From REEB85 sp018971455 (GTDB taxonomy: Bacteria; Pseudomonadota; Alphaproteobacteria; Acetobacterales; Acetobacteraceae), in NCBI GenBank assembly GCA_028871195.1, contig JAGWNT010000135.1, positions 1 through 6,635 on the forward strand: a stretch of 6,635 bases of DNA, read 5' to 3'. The notes below the pieces were generated by a model that saw only the letters and a program-made list of their open reading frames with translations, did no database searches and was not told the origin of the DNA. Below, piece by piece: positions 1 through 6,509 of the stretch. How positions within the stretch are numbered: the stretch's first letter is position 1; every line of letters starts with the position of its first letter. Position numbers and translations under genes: made by a program.

Positions 1-485
1 CTGGCCGCCCGAGAATTCGTGCGGAAAGCGCTGCCGATGATCGGCTTGCAGGCCCACCGTCTCGAGCAGCTCGACCACTTTCTCGTCGCGCTCGCGGCGC
101 GTCGCGGCGAGGCGATGGATGTACAGCGCCTCGCCGATGATGCTGCCGACCGTGTGGCGCGGATTGAGCGAGGCGAACGGATCCTGAAAGATGATCTGCA
201 TTTCGCGGCGCAGGGCGCGCAGCTCTTCCCCGCTCAGCTTGGTGACGTCGCGGCCCTCGAACCAGATCTCCCCGGCACTGGGCTCGATCAGCCGCATGAT
301 GCAGCGCCCGGTGGTGGACTTGCCGCAACCGGACTCGCCCACCAGCCCCAGCGTCTCGCCCGCGGCGATGTCGAAACTCACCCCGTCCACAGCGTGCACG
401 CGGCCGATCTCACGGCCCAGCAGGCCGCCGGTGATCGTGAAATGCTTGCGCACGTGACGGACCGAAAGCAGGGGGGTCTGATTGC

Positions 486-489
<4 letters not shown>
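1..489 (-). CDS. Peptide-class ABC transporter ATP-binding protein, DppF/OppF type (C-terminally truncated by window edge)
   Basis: Second ATPase of a Dpp/Opp-type importer, a cytoplasmic subunit that pairs with the upstream ATPase to drive uptake. The visible 163 residues begin MSNQTPLLSVRHV (GTG start). They contain the F-type insertion GGLLGREIGRVHAVDGVSF, Walker A GESGCGKST at residues 51-59, a Q-loop around Gln102 (IIFQDPFASLNPR) and the ABC signature SGGQ at 160-163, where the window stops. Walker B, the H-loop and the C-terminal oligopeptide domain lie outside. The GTG start at 489 was chosen because it overlaps the stop of the preceding ATPase gene by 4 bp (GTGA), a classic translational-coupling junction, and because homology begins there at once. 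It is the last visible gene of the operon. Family assignment is very secure; the transported substrate is unknown. Confidence 0.95.
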
Positions 490-1457
<968 letters not shown>

Positions 1458-1460
1458 CGG

Positions 1461-2405
1461 CTAGAGCACGCGGCGCGGGTCGAAGGCGTCGCGCAGCCCG
1501 TCGCCGATGAAGTTGATCGACAGCACGGTGAGGAAGATCGCCCCGCCCGGGAACAGCGCCCAGTGCGGCGCGGTGTCAAGCTGGTCCTTGGCATCGAACA
1601 GCACGCGCCCCCAGGTCGGAATGTCCGGCGGAAACCCCAGCCCCAGGAAGGACAGGGTGGATTCCGCGATGATCGCGTTGGCGACCTCGATGGTGGCGGC
1701 GACGATCACCGGGCCCAGCGCATTGGGCAGGATGTGGCGCACCACCAGGCCGAGGCGCGAGGCACCCAGCGCGCGCGCCGCCTCGACGAACTCCTTCTCG
1801 CGCAACGAGAGGAACTGCGCGCGCACCAGGCGCGCAACCGGCATCCAGCGCAGCCCGCCGATGACGACGACGATCATCACGAACACGCCGCCCTGCGGCC
1901 CGAGTGCCGCCTTCAGCGCATCGCGGAACAGATAGATGATCAGCAGCAGCAGCGGCAGTTGCGGCAGCGAGAGGAACAAGTCGGTGGCCCACATGATCAG
2001 CGCGTCCACCCGCCCGCTGGCCATGCCGGAGACGGCCCCGATCAGCACGCCGAAGCCGACCGCGACGAACATGGCGGCAAGACCGACGGACAGCGAGATG
2101 CGCCCGCCATAAATCATCCGCGCCAGGATGTCCTGGCCGAGATCGTCGGTGCCCATCGGATGGGCGAGGCTCGGCCCCTGGAGCATGGCGCTGAAATCGA
2201 TGTCGTTGATGGCAACGTGCCAGACCAGCGTGCCGCAGGTGACGCCGAGCACCAGCAGCGCCAGCACCACCAGGCTGGCCATGGCCAGCCGGTGCCGACG
2301 GAAGCGCCGCCACGCCTCGCGCGATGGCGAGACGCGAGGAGCGAGCACGGCGGCCGGCGCCGCCGGCGGCTCAGCGGAAAGCGATGCGGGGATCGAGGAG
2401 GCCAT
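1461..2405 (-). CDS. Peptide-class ABC transporter permease, DppC/OppC type
   Basis: Inner-membrane permease, 314 aa from the ATG at 2405. A proline/alanine-rich cytoplasmic tail and a basic stretch (AWRRFRRHR) precede the first membrane helix at about residues 41-62. Next comes the conserved periplasmic segment HPMGTDDLGQDILARMIYGG (82-101), typical of the OppC N-terminal region, and then several hydrophobic helices. The cytoplasmic EAA loop that contacts the ATPases, EAARALGASRLGLVVRHILP, lies at 208-227, followed by the ESTLSFLGLG motif and a C-terminal DGLRDAFDPR. It would form the channel with permease B. The ATG at 2405 overlaps the end of permease B by 35 bp. An in-frame TTG at 2420 and a GTG at 2348 are alternatives, and none has a convincing Shine-Dalgarno sequence, so the start is the uncertain part and coupling to permease B is likely. 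Confidence 0.95.
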   Translation of the reverse strand: MASSIPASLSAEPPAAPAAVLAPRVSPSREAWRRFRRHRLAMASLVVLALLVLGVTCGTLVWHVAINDIDFSAMLQGPSLAHPMGTDDLGQDILARMIYGGRISLSVGLAAMFVAVGFGVLIGAVSGMASGRVDALIMWATDLFLSLPQLPLLLLIIYLFRDALKAALGPQGGVFVMIVVVIGGLRWMPVARLVRAQFLSLREKEFVEAARALGASRLGLVVRHILPNALGPVIVAATIEVANAIIAESTLSFLGLGFPPDIPTWGRVLFDAKDQLDTAPHWALFPGGAIFLTVLSINFIGDGLRDAFDPRRVL

Positions 2406-3333
2406 ACAGGAGATCAGCAATCAGGTTGAACAGGATGACGAGGCCGGCAAACACGAAGGTCACGCCCATGACGACCGGCGTGTCGTTGGACAGGATGGCG
2501 GAGATCAGCAGCGAGCCGATGCCGGGAACGCGGAAAATCTGCTCGGTGATGATGGCGCCGCCGAACACGATCGGCAGTTGCAGCGCAACCAGCGTAACCA
2601 CCGGGATCAACGCGTTGCGCACGACGTGGCGCAACAGCACGCGGCGCTGCCCGATGCCCTTGGACCGCGCCGTGGTCACGTAATCGAGCCGGATCACATC
2701 CAGCACGGCGGACCGCACGAACCGCACCAGCGAGGCGCCCTGGAACAGGCCGAGCACCAGCACCGGCATGATCGACTGTTTGACCTCATCGAGCCACCAA
2801 TGCCAGCCGGTGGAGGTGAGGTCGGTCTGGAAGACGAAGGGCAGCCAGTCCAGCTTGATGCTGAACAGCAGGATCAGCAGCAGCCCGGTGAAGAAGGTGG
2901 GCAGCGAGAAGCCGATGAAGGCGAAGGTGTTGGCGATCTGATCGAACAGCGAATAGGGCTTGGCCGCTCCCAGCACGCCGACCGGGATCGCCACCAGAAT
3001 CGCCAGCAGCTGGGCCGCCCCCAGCACCGCGATCGTCACCGGCAGGCGCTGCAGGATCAGCTGGTCCACGTTGACATGGCTGACGAAGGAAAACCCCCAG
3101 TCGCCATGCAGCATGGCAACCAGCCAATGGATGTAACGAAGATAGACCGGGTCATCGAGGCCGAATTTCGCCCGCAGCGCCGCCTGCACCGCGGCCGGCA
3201 CGTTGGGGTTGGTCATCAGCTCGCCGAACGGATCGCCCGGCGCAAGCGCCAGAACGGTGAACAGCACAATGGAGATGCCGAACAGGCTGGGAATGACGAG
3301 AAGAATGCGGCGCAGCACATAAGCTGGAGACAT
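2371..3333 (-). CDS. Peptide-class ABC transporter permease, DppB/OppB type
   Basis: Inner-membrane permease, 320 aa, partner of the C-type permease. The N-terminus (YVLRRILLVIPSLFGISIVL) and the following LAPGDPF motif (about residues 30-36) are hallmarks of DppB/OppB. The cytoplasmic ATPase-coupling loop is at 218-244 (YVTTARSKGIGQRRVLLRH, then NALIP), with TTARSKG in the place of the EAA motif. The region after it, EQIFRVPGIGSLL, and the C-terminal DLLYGLLDPR are also diagnostic. About six hydrophobic segments are visible, as expected. The ATG at 3333 sits 17 bp beyond a strong intergenic hairpin and has only a weak purine stretch (GGAA) in front, consistent with lower expression than the binding protein. 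Its 3' end overlaps permease C. Confidence 0.96.
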   Translation of the reverse strand: MSPAYVLRRILLVIPSLFGISIVLFTVLALAPGDPFGELMTNPNVPAAVQAALRAKFGLDDPVYLRYIHWLVAMLHGDWGFSFVSHVNVDQLILQRLPVTIAVLGAAQLLAILVAIPVGVLGAAKPYSLFDQIANTFAFIGFSLPTFFTGLLLILLFSIKLDWLPFVFQTDLTSTGWHWWLDEVKQSIMPVLVLGLFQGASLVRFVRSAVLDVIRLDYVTTARSKGIGQRRVLLRHVVRNALIPVVTLVALQLPIVFGGAIITEQIFRVPGIGSLLISAILSNDTPVVMGVTFVFAGLVILFNLIADLLYGLLDPRIAFR

Positions 3334-3350
3334 GCCGGGTTCCGGAAAGG

Positions 3351-3387
3351 CCCGCCCGCCATCGGCGCCGGGCCGATGGCGGGCGGG
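3351..3387 (-). promoter_or_regulatory. Intergenic stem-loop between binding-protein and permease B genes
   Basis: Perfect inverted repeat: arms of 16 bp (CCCGCCCGCCATCGGC at 3351-3366 and its exact complement at 3372-3387) around a 5-nt loop. It lies 15 bp after the binding-protein stop and 17 bp before the permease B start. In the operon direction the bases after the hairpin are CCTTTCC, with no real U-tract, so a complete intrinsic terminator is unlikely. Partial termination, or a 3' barrier that stabilises the binding-protein mRNA, is the more probable role and is a known way for binding-protein operons to make excess binding protein. The structure is seen directly; its effect is inferred. 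Confidence 0.8.
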
Positions 3388-3402
3388 GGATCACACGTGG
3401 CG

Positions 3403-5190
3403 TCAGACGATGTGCCAGGCCCGCAGGTTGGCGGTATCGCTGTCCCAGCCGCTGAGCGTGACGTTGAGGTTCTTCGCCGCCGCCGAGACGCTGAGCCGGA
3501 ACAGCTCGGGGATGACCACGTTGTTCTTGATCACCAGGTCGTTCAGCTTGATCAGCAGCGCGGCGCGCTTGACCGGGTTCATCTCGTTCTCCGAGGCGTT
3601 CCAGGTGGCGTCGTACTCCTTGTTCTGCCAGCGCGTGATGTTGCGGCCCTGCCACTTGTTGGCCTTGGTCGCCACCTCCTCGGAAAGGAAGGAACGCATC
3701 CACTGGGCCGGATCGGGGCGCCCCGGGCCGGTCGTGTACATCTGCAGATCGGCATAGAAATGCGGATAGGTGTCGTTGTTGCCGACATCCGACGAGAAAT
3801 AGACCGACGCCACCACCGACTTGATCTCGATGCCGATGCCGGCCTTCTGGCAGGCCTGCTTGACGATCGCCTGGTTCTTCTGGCGCGGCTGGTTGATCGA
3901 GGTCTGGAACAAATATTGCATTTTCGCACCGTTCTTGGTGCGGATGCCGTCCGGCCCCGGCTTCCAGCCGGCCTTGTCCAGAATGGCGATCGCCTTCTGG
4001 ATGTTGAATTCGAACGACGTATTCTTCGAGACGTAGCGCGGCGGCCCGTTGACGTAGTTGGCCGTCGCCTGCGCTGTGCGGCCATAGATGAAATCCTGCA
4101 CCGATTTGCGGTCGATCAGCAGCGCCAGCGCCTCGCGCACCGCGGGGTCGCTGAGCGAGGGGTGCTTGGTCTTGATGCTCGAACGCTCGCCATCGACCTC
4201 CTTGTTGGGGTCGGTGAAGTTGATCTGGATGTGTTCGATGTTGGCGCCGGCGGTCAGATGCACCTTGCCCTTGCCGGCCGCCTCCAGCTTCTTGAGGATC
4301 TCATCCTCCACCTGGAGGTTCCACGCATACTGGTATTCGCCGGTCTGCAGCACCGCGCGCGCCGCCGAAACCGCGTCGCCGCCGCCCTTCATCTCGATTC
4401 CGTCGAAGGCGGGCTGGTTGGCGACGTGATAGCCCTCGTAGATCTCCCCGCTCACCAGATCGCCCGGGTTGAACGACTTGAACTTGAACGGGCCGGTGCC
4501 GACCGGCTTGAGGTTGTTCGGCGCGTTGCGCGACTTGGCGCCGCTGTAATCGGCGAACAGGTGCTTGGGGATGATCATCCCGTTGATGCCGACGAACGCA
4601 TCCGCCCAGAACGGCGTGGGCTTGGCGAAGATCACCTTCACCGAATGGTCGTCGATCTTCTCGACCTTGATGTTGATGTAGCTGCCGGAGGTGACCGCCG
4701 CCGTCGCCGGGTCCTTGCAGTATTCCCAGTTGAACACGAGATCGTCCGCGGTGAGCGGATGGCCGTCATGGAAGGTCACGCCCTTCTTGATCTTCCAGAT
4801 CACCGAGGTGCCTTCCTCGGTGAGGCCGCCATTCTCGATGCTGGGGATTTCGGCGGCCAGCACCGGAACCAGGTTGCCCTCATTGTCCCAGTTGGCCAGC
4901 GGCTCGTAGAAGACGCGCGAGCCGTCCTGGTCCTTGGTGCCGGTGGCGAAATGCGGGTTCAGCAGCGTCGGCGCCTGCCACCACAGCAGCTTCAGCACGC
5001 CGCCGCCGCCGCGCTTGGTGGCAGCCTGGGCCGGCGCCGCCGCGGCGATGGAAACGCCGCCGAGTGCGAGAAGCTGCGACGCCATCGGCGCGGTCAGCCC
5101 GACGGCTGACATGCGCTGGAGAAAGCCGCGCCGGGACATGCGGCCGGCCTTGACGCGCTCGATCATGCCGCGAAGTTTGCGTTCGTCCAT
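3403..5190 (-). CDS. Peptide-class ABC transporter substrate-binding protein (family 5) with Tat signal
   Basis: Periplasmic receptor of the importer, 595 aa, solute-binding protein family 5 (the cluster binding peptides, nickel, opines and related solutes). A twin-arginine export signal is evident: SRRGFLQ at residues 19-25, a hydrophobic stretch to about 50, and a probable cleavage after AQA at 56. The mature part starts with a glycine run and VLKLLWWQAP, then RVFYEPL and the family signature GVTFHDGHPLTADDLVFNW (137-155), followed by PVGTGPFKF. No lipobox cysteine is present, so it should be soluble. The ATG at 5190 was chosen over one at 5271 because AGGGGG lies 5 nt upstream and the longer form would push the Tat motif to residue 46. 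It is the first gene of the operon. The ligand is undetermined; di/oligopeptides are only the default guess. Confidence 0.95.
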   Translation of the reverse strand: MDERKLRGMIERVKAGRMSRRGFLQRMSAVGLTAPMASQLLALGGVSIAAAAPAQAATKRGGGGVLKLLWWQAPTLLNPHFATGTKDQDGSRVFYEPLANWDNEGNLVPVLAAEIPSIENGGLTEEGTSVIWKIKKGVTFHDGHPLTADDLVFNWEYCKDPATAAVTSGSYINIKVEKIDDHSVKVIFAKPTPFWADAFVGINGMIIPKHLFADYSGAKSRNAPNNLKPVGTGPFKFKSFNPGDLVSGEIYEGYHVANQPAFDGIEMKGGGDAVSAARAVLQTGEYQYAWNLQVEDEILKKLEAAGKGKVHLTAGANIEHIQINFTDPNKEVDGERSSIKTKHPSLSDPAVREALALLIDRKSVQDFIYGRTAQATANYVNGPPRYVSKNTSFEFNIQKAIAILDKAGWKPGPDGIRTKNGAKMQYLFQTSINQPRQKNQAIVKQACQKAGIGIEIKSVVASVYFSSDVGNNDTYPHFYADLQMYTTGPGRPDPAQWMRSFLSEEVATKANKWQGRNITRWQNKEYDATWNASENEMNPVKRAALLIKLNDLVIKNNVVIPELFRLSVSAAAKNLNVTLSGWDSDTANLRAWHIV

Positions 5191-5218
5191 CGGAGCCCCC
5201 TGAGGCTTGTGTGCCCGC

Positions 5219-5236
5219 GCTCCGGTCAGACGGAGC
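5219..5236 (-). promoter_or_regulatory. Leader hairpin upstream of the binding-protein gene
   Basis: GCTCCG (5219-5224) and CGGAGC (5231-5236) form a perfect 6-bp stem with a 6-nt loop, 28 bp before the binding-protein start codon. A further CGGAGC at 5191-5196 touches the start codon, so in the mRNA the element complementary to 5219-5224 could pair with either neighbour. The short length means chance cannot be excluded. Confidence 0.35.
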
Positions 5237-5256
5237 CGGTGTCGTTTTTTTGACGC

Positions 5257-5286
5257 CGACCACGCAAACATATCCCTGCGTGGTCG
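5257..5286. promoter_or_regulatory. Operator-like 10-bp dyad
   Basis: CGACCACGCA (5257-5266) and its exact complement TGCGTGGTCG (5277-5286) flank a 10-bp AT-richer spacer (AACATATCCC). The dyad lies 67-96 bp upstream of the binding-protein start. Its leftmost half is next to a T7 tract (5245-5251), but that tract precedes the stem in the rightward direction and reads as A in the leftward direction, so it does not make a terminator for either strand. A protein-binding site controlling the importer operon is the most reasonable reading; no regulator gene is in the window. Confidence 0.5.
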
Positions 5287-5392
5287 TCAACGCTCCTCTG
5301 CGTACGTTTCAATTCTGGCTCGATCTCGACCGGTTGACAGACCCGCGCTTCACGACCCCCCGAATTCCTGCGCGCCGCGCGGGCTCCAGGGG

Positions 5393-5450
5393 CCGCCGGC
5401 CGGCGCCGGAATGGCGCCCGTGCCAAGTGAGTTGATCCGCCGGCCGGCGC
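5393..5450. repeat. Direct repeat of a GC-only 14-mer with palindromic core
   Basis: CCGCCGGCCGGCGC occurs at 5393-5406 and again at 5437-5450, start to start 44 bp. The core GCCGGCCGGC is its own reverse complement, so each copy can fold or pair with the other in a transcript. It lies 43-100 bp upstream of the small membrane-protein gene. A neighbouring GGCGCC-GGAAT-GGCGCC (5402-5418) gives another short stem. It may be structural or simply a result of high GC. Confidence 0.45.
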
Positions 5451-5492
5451 GGCGCAGTGTTGTGCTTCGTGCCCTGCATTGAGGAGTTCCGC

Positions 5493-5651
5493 ATGGATTT
5501 CATTGAGGCTTGGCTGGGTTTTTCACCGGATGGCGGTGACGGCTCGCTGGAAGCGCTCTGGGCCGTCGCCATCCTCGTGGCGGTCGGCGTGGTGGTCTTC
5601 CGCCACCGCCTGGTCGGCCGGCTGGCTACCCGCCGGTCGCGCCGGCACTGA
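5493..5651 (+). CDS. Small single-pass membrane protein, function unknown
   Basis: A 52-residue product with an unusually clear start: GAGGAG (5481-5486) sits 6 nt before the ATG at 5493, the best Shine-Dalgarno context in this part of the window. The first 20 residues are acidic and contain WLGFSPDGGDGSLE. A hydrophobic helix follows at about residues 20-36 (EALWAVAILVAVGVVVF), and then a strongly basic tail (RHRLVGRLATRRSRRH). By the positive-inside rule the tail should be cytoplasmic and the acidic N-terminus periplasmic. No signal-peptidase or lipobox motif was seen. It is not recognised as a member of any named family. It lies upstream of the methyltransferase gene on the same strand, separated by a strong hairpin, so co-transcription is possible but not shown. 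Confidence 0.7.
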   Translation: MDFIEAWLGFSPDGGDGSLEALWAVAILVAVGVVVFRHRLVGRLATRRSRRH

Positions 5652-5663
5652 GCACGGCCCGGC

Positions 5664-5708
5664 GCACTGCCGCCCCGCGCCTGTAAGGTGGCGTGGGGCG
5701 GGCAGTGC
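5664..5708 (+). terminator. Strong imperfect stem-loop between small gene and methyltransferase (terminator or attenuator)
   Basis: The left arm at 5664-5681 pairs with the right arm at 5690-5708 around an 8-nt loop (TGTAAGGT). The stem is 18 bp: 8 bp (GCACTGCC with GGCAGTGC), a single bulged G at 5700, 5 bp of G-C, one G-U wobble and 4 bp CGCC/GGCG. It starts 12 bp after the small gene's stop and ends one base before an in-frame ATG at 5710. No T-tract follows (TATGAGCGG), so it is not a canonical intrinsic terminator. It may be a factor-assisted terminator, an mRNA 3'-end protector or an attenuator. Confidence 0.6.
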
Positions 5709-5742
5709 TATGAGCGGCGCCCAAGCCGACGAGGAAGCCGAA

Positions 5743-6333
5743 ATGGATGCCTGGACTATCGCCGTTCTATGGGCCGCATGGACGATCTACTGGCTGGCCG
5801 CCGCCCGCCAGGCCAAGCCGATATCAAGCCAGGAAGGCTGGTTCGGCCGCCTGGTTCACACCATCCCCTACCTGCTCGGCTTCATGCTGCTGGCCCTGCC
5901 CCGGCGGACGCCCTACTGGCCGATGCACCGCCTGCTGCCGGGCTCGGACGAGCGCGATGACTGGGCGCTGTTCGCGGTGGCGGTCGGGCTGGGGTTCACC
6001 GTCTGGGCGCGGCGGCATCTGGCCGGCAACTGGAGCAATCTGGTGGTGCTGCGCCGCGGGCATGAGCTGATCACGAGCGGCCCCTACCGGCTCGCCCGCC
6101 ATCCGATCTACAGCGGCATCCTGCTCGCGGTGATCGGCACGATGGTGGTGCGCGACGATGTGCGGGGCCTGCTTGGCGCTGCGCTCATCGCCGCCGTCGT
6201 GGTGGACCAGATCGCCGCCGAGGAACGATTGATGGAAGCGACGTTCGGCGAGGCCTATGCCGCCTACCGGCTCGCCGTGCCGGCCCTGCTGCCGCGCTGG
6301 CGGCCGGCCGCGCTCATGCGCCGCGTCCCCTGA
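5743..6333 (+). CDS. Isoprenylcysteine carboxyl methyltransferase / phospholipid N-methyltransferase family membrane protein
   Basis: Integral membrane SAM-dependent methyltransferase-like protein, 196 aa. Hydrophobic helices lie at about residues 4-21, 38-52, 75-88 and 126-157. The family's conserved C-terminal half is complete: ARRHLAGNWS (89-98), GPYRLARHPIYSG (113-125), and EERLMEATFGEAYAAYR (160-176), which match the SAM-binding GPYxxxRHPxYxG and EE-x-FG-x2-Y-x2-YR motifs. The ATG at 5743 is preferred because GAGGAA (5731-5736) precedes it by 6 nt. An in-frame ATG at 5710 would give 11 more hydrophilic residues, but it abuts a strong hairpin and lacks a Shine-Dalgarno sequence. The acceptor is unknown; bacterial members have been annotated both as ICMT-like and as phosphatidylethanolamine methyltransferase-like, and small size alone does not decide. 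No partner enzyme is adjacent. Confidence 0.88.
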   Translation: MDAWTIAVLWAAWTIYWLAAARQAKPISSQEGWFGRLVHTIPYLLGFMLLALPRRTPYWPMHRLLPGSDERDDWALFAVAVGLGFTVWARRHLAGNWSNLVVLRRGHELITSGPYRLARHPIYSGILLAVIGTMVVRDDVRGLLGAALIAAVVVDQIAAEERLMEATFGEAYAAYRLAVPALLPRWRPAALMRRVP

Positions 6334-6341
6334 CACGCCAT

Positions 6342-6367
6342 CCGGCCCGACGAGCGGAGCGGGCCGG
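6342..6367. terminator. Possible bidirectional terminator hairpin between convergent methyltransferase and tRNA-Leu
   Basis: CCGGCCCG (6342-6349) and CGGGCCGG (6360-6367) form a perfect 8-bp all-GC stem with a 10-nt loop. It sits 8 bp after the methyltransferase stop and 13 bp beyond the tRNA 3' end on the other strand, between two convergent genes. Neither side has a T-tract, so intrinsic termination is uncertain. Confidence 0.5.
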
Positions 6368-6380
6368 CAGGAAATGAAAT

Positions 6381-6466
6381 TGGTGCGGTCGAGAAGACTC
6401 GAACTTCCACGAGGTTTCCCCCACAAGCACCTCAAGCTTGCGCGTCTACCATTCCGCCACGACCGC
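6381..6466 (-). tRNA. tRNA-Leu (anticodon GAG)
   Basis: Read on the minus strand, the acceptor stem GCGGTCG (6466-6460) pairs perfectly with CGACCGC (6391-6385), followed by discriminator A and an encoded CCA (6383-6381). The D arm is TGGCGGAATGGTAGACGC. The anticodon stem CAAGC/GCTTG encloses the loop TTGAGGT, giving anticodon GAG (6433-6431), which reads CUC and CUU leucine codons. A long class II variable arm (GGGG-GAAA-CCTC) and the T loop TTCGAGT complete the molecule. Total length 86 nt with CCA, as expected for a leucine tRNA. Its 5' end is only 24 bp from a divergent lipB start. Confidence 0.97.
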
Positions 6467-6480
6467 ACCGGGCGCGAGGG

Positions 6481-6509
6481 GGTATAGCCGATGAACCTTG
6501 CGGCATCAA
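6481..6509 (-). promoter_or_regulatory. Putative promoter of tRNA-Leu(GAG)
   Basis: On the minus strand TTGATG (complement of 6504-6509) and TATACC (complement of 6481-6486) are spaced exactly 17 bp, each matching 4 of 6 sigma-70 consensus bases. The predicted transcription start is a few bases upstream of the tRNA 5' end at 6466. The promoter overlaps the Shine-Dalgarno sequence and first codons of the divergent lipB reading frame. Confidence 0.55.

Larger units (their letters stand above)
5191..5492. promoter_or_regulatory. Divergent intergenic control region
   Basis: About 300 bp between the importer operon (leftward) and the small membrane-protein gene (rightward). It should hold promoters for both directions. 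Rightward, a perfect -35-like TTGACA at 5334-5339 is visible, but nothing resembling a -10 follows at 16-19 bp. Leftward, TTGACG (complement of 5285-5290) and TATGTT (complement of 5267-5272) are present, but only 12 bp apart, too close for a standard sigma-70 promoter. The region also holds a dyad (5257-5286), a T7 tract (5245-5251), a leader hairpin (5219-5236) and GC-rich palindromic repeats (5393-5450). No convincing protein-coding gene was seen here. Promoter positions therefore remain unassigned. Confidence 0.6.

Noticed and set aside
2128..5109. A 993-codon open frame on the plus strand opposite the importer genes
   Set aside because: It is antisense to three genes with unmistakable family motifs, and its product is a low-complexity mix rich in Arg, His, Asp, Gln and Gly, typical of the complementary frame of high-GC coding DNA. 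No domain is recognisable.
5267..5290. TTGACG and TATGTT as a leftward promoter for the importer operon
   Set aside because: The spacing is 12 bp, far shorter than the 16-18 bp needed, so they are reported only as part of the dyad region.
5334..5339. TTGACA as a promoter -35 box for the small membrane-protein gene
   Set aside because: The hexamer is perfect, but the bases 16-19 bp downstream are C-rich with no -10 resemblance, so a promoter was not called.
5207..5482. Plus-strand open frames in the divergent intergenic region
   Set aside because: No ribosome-binding site, no recognisable product, and they span the dyad and GC repeats. Treated as non-coding.
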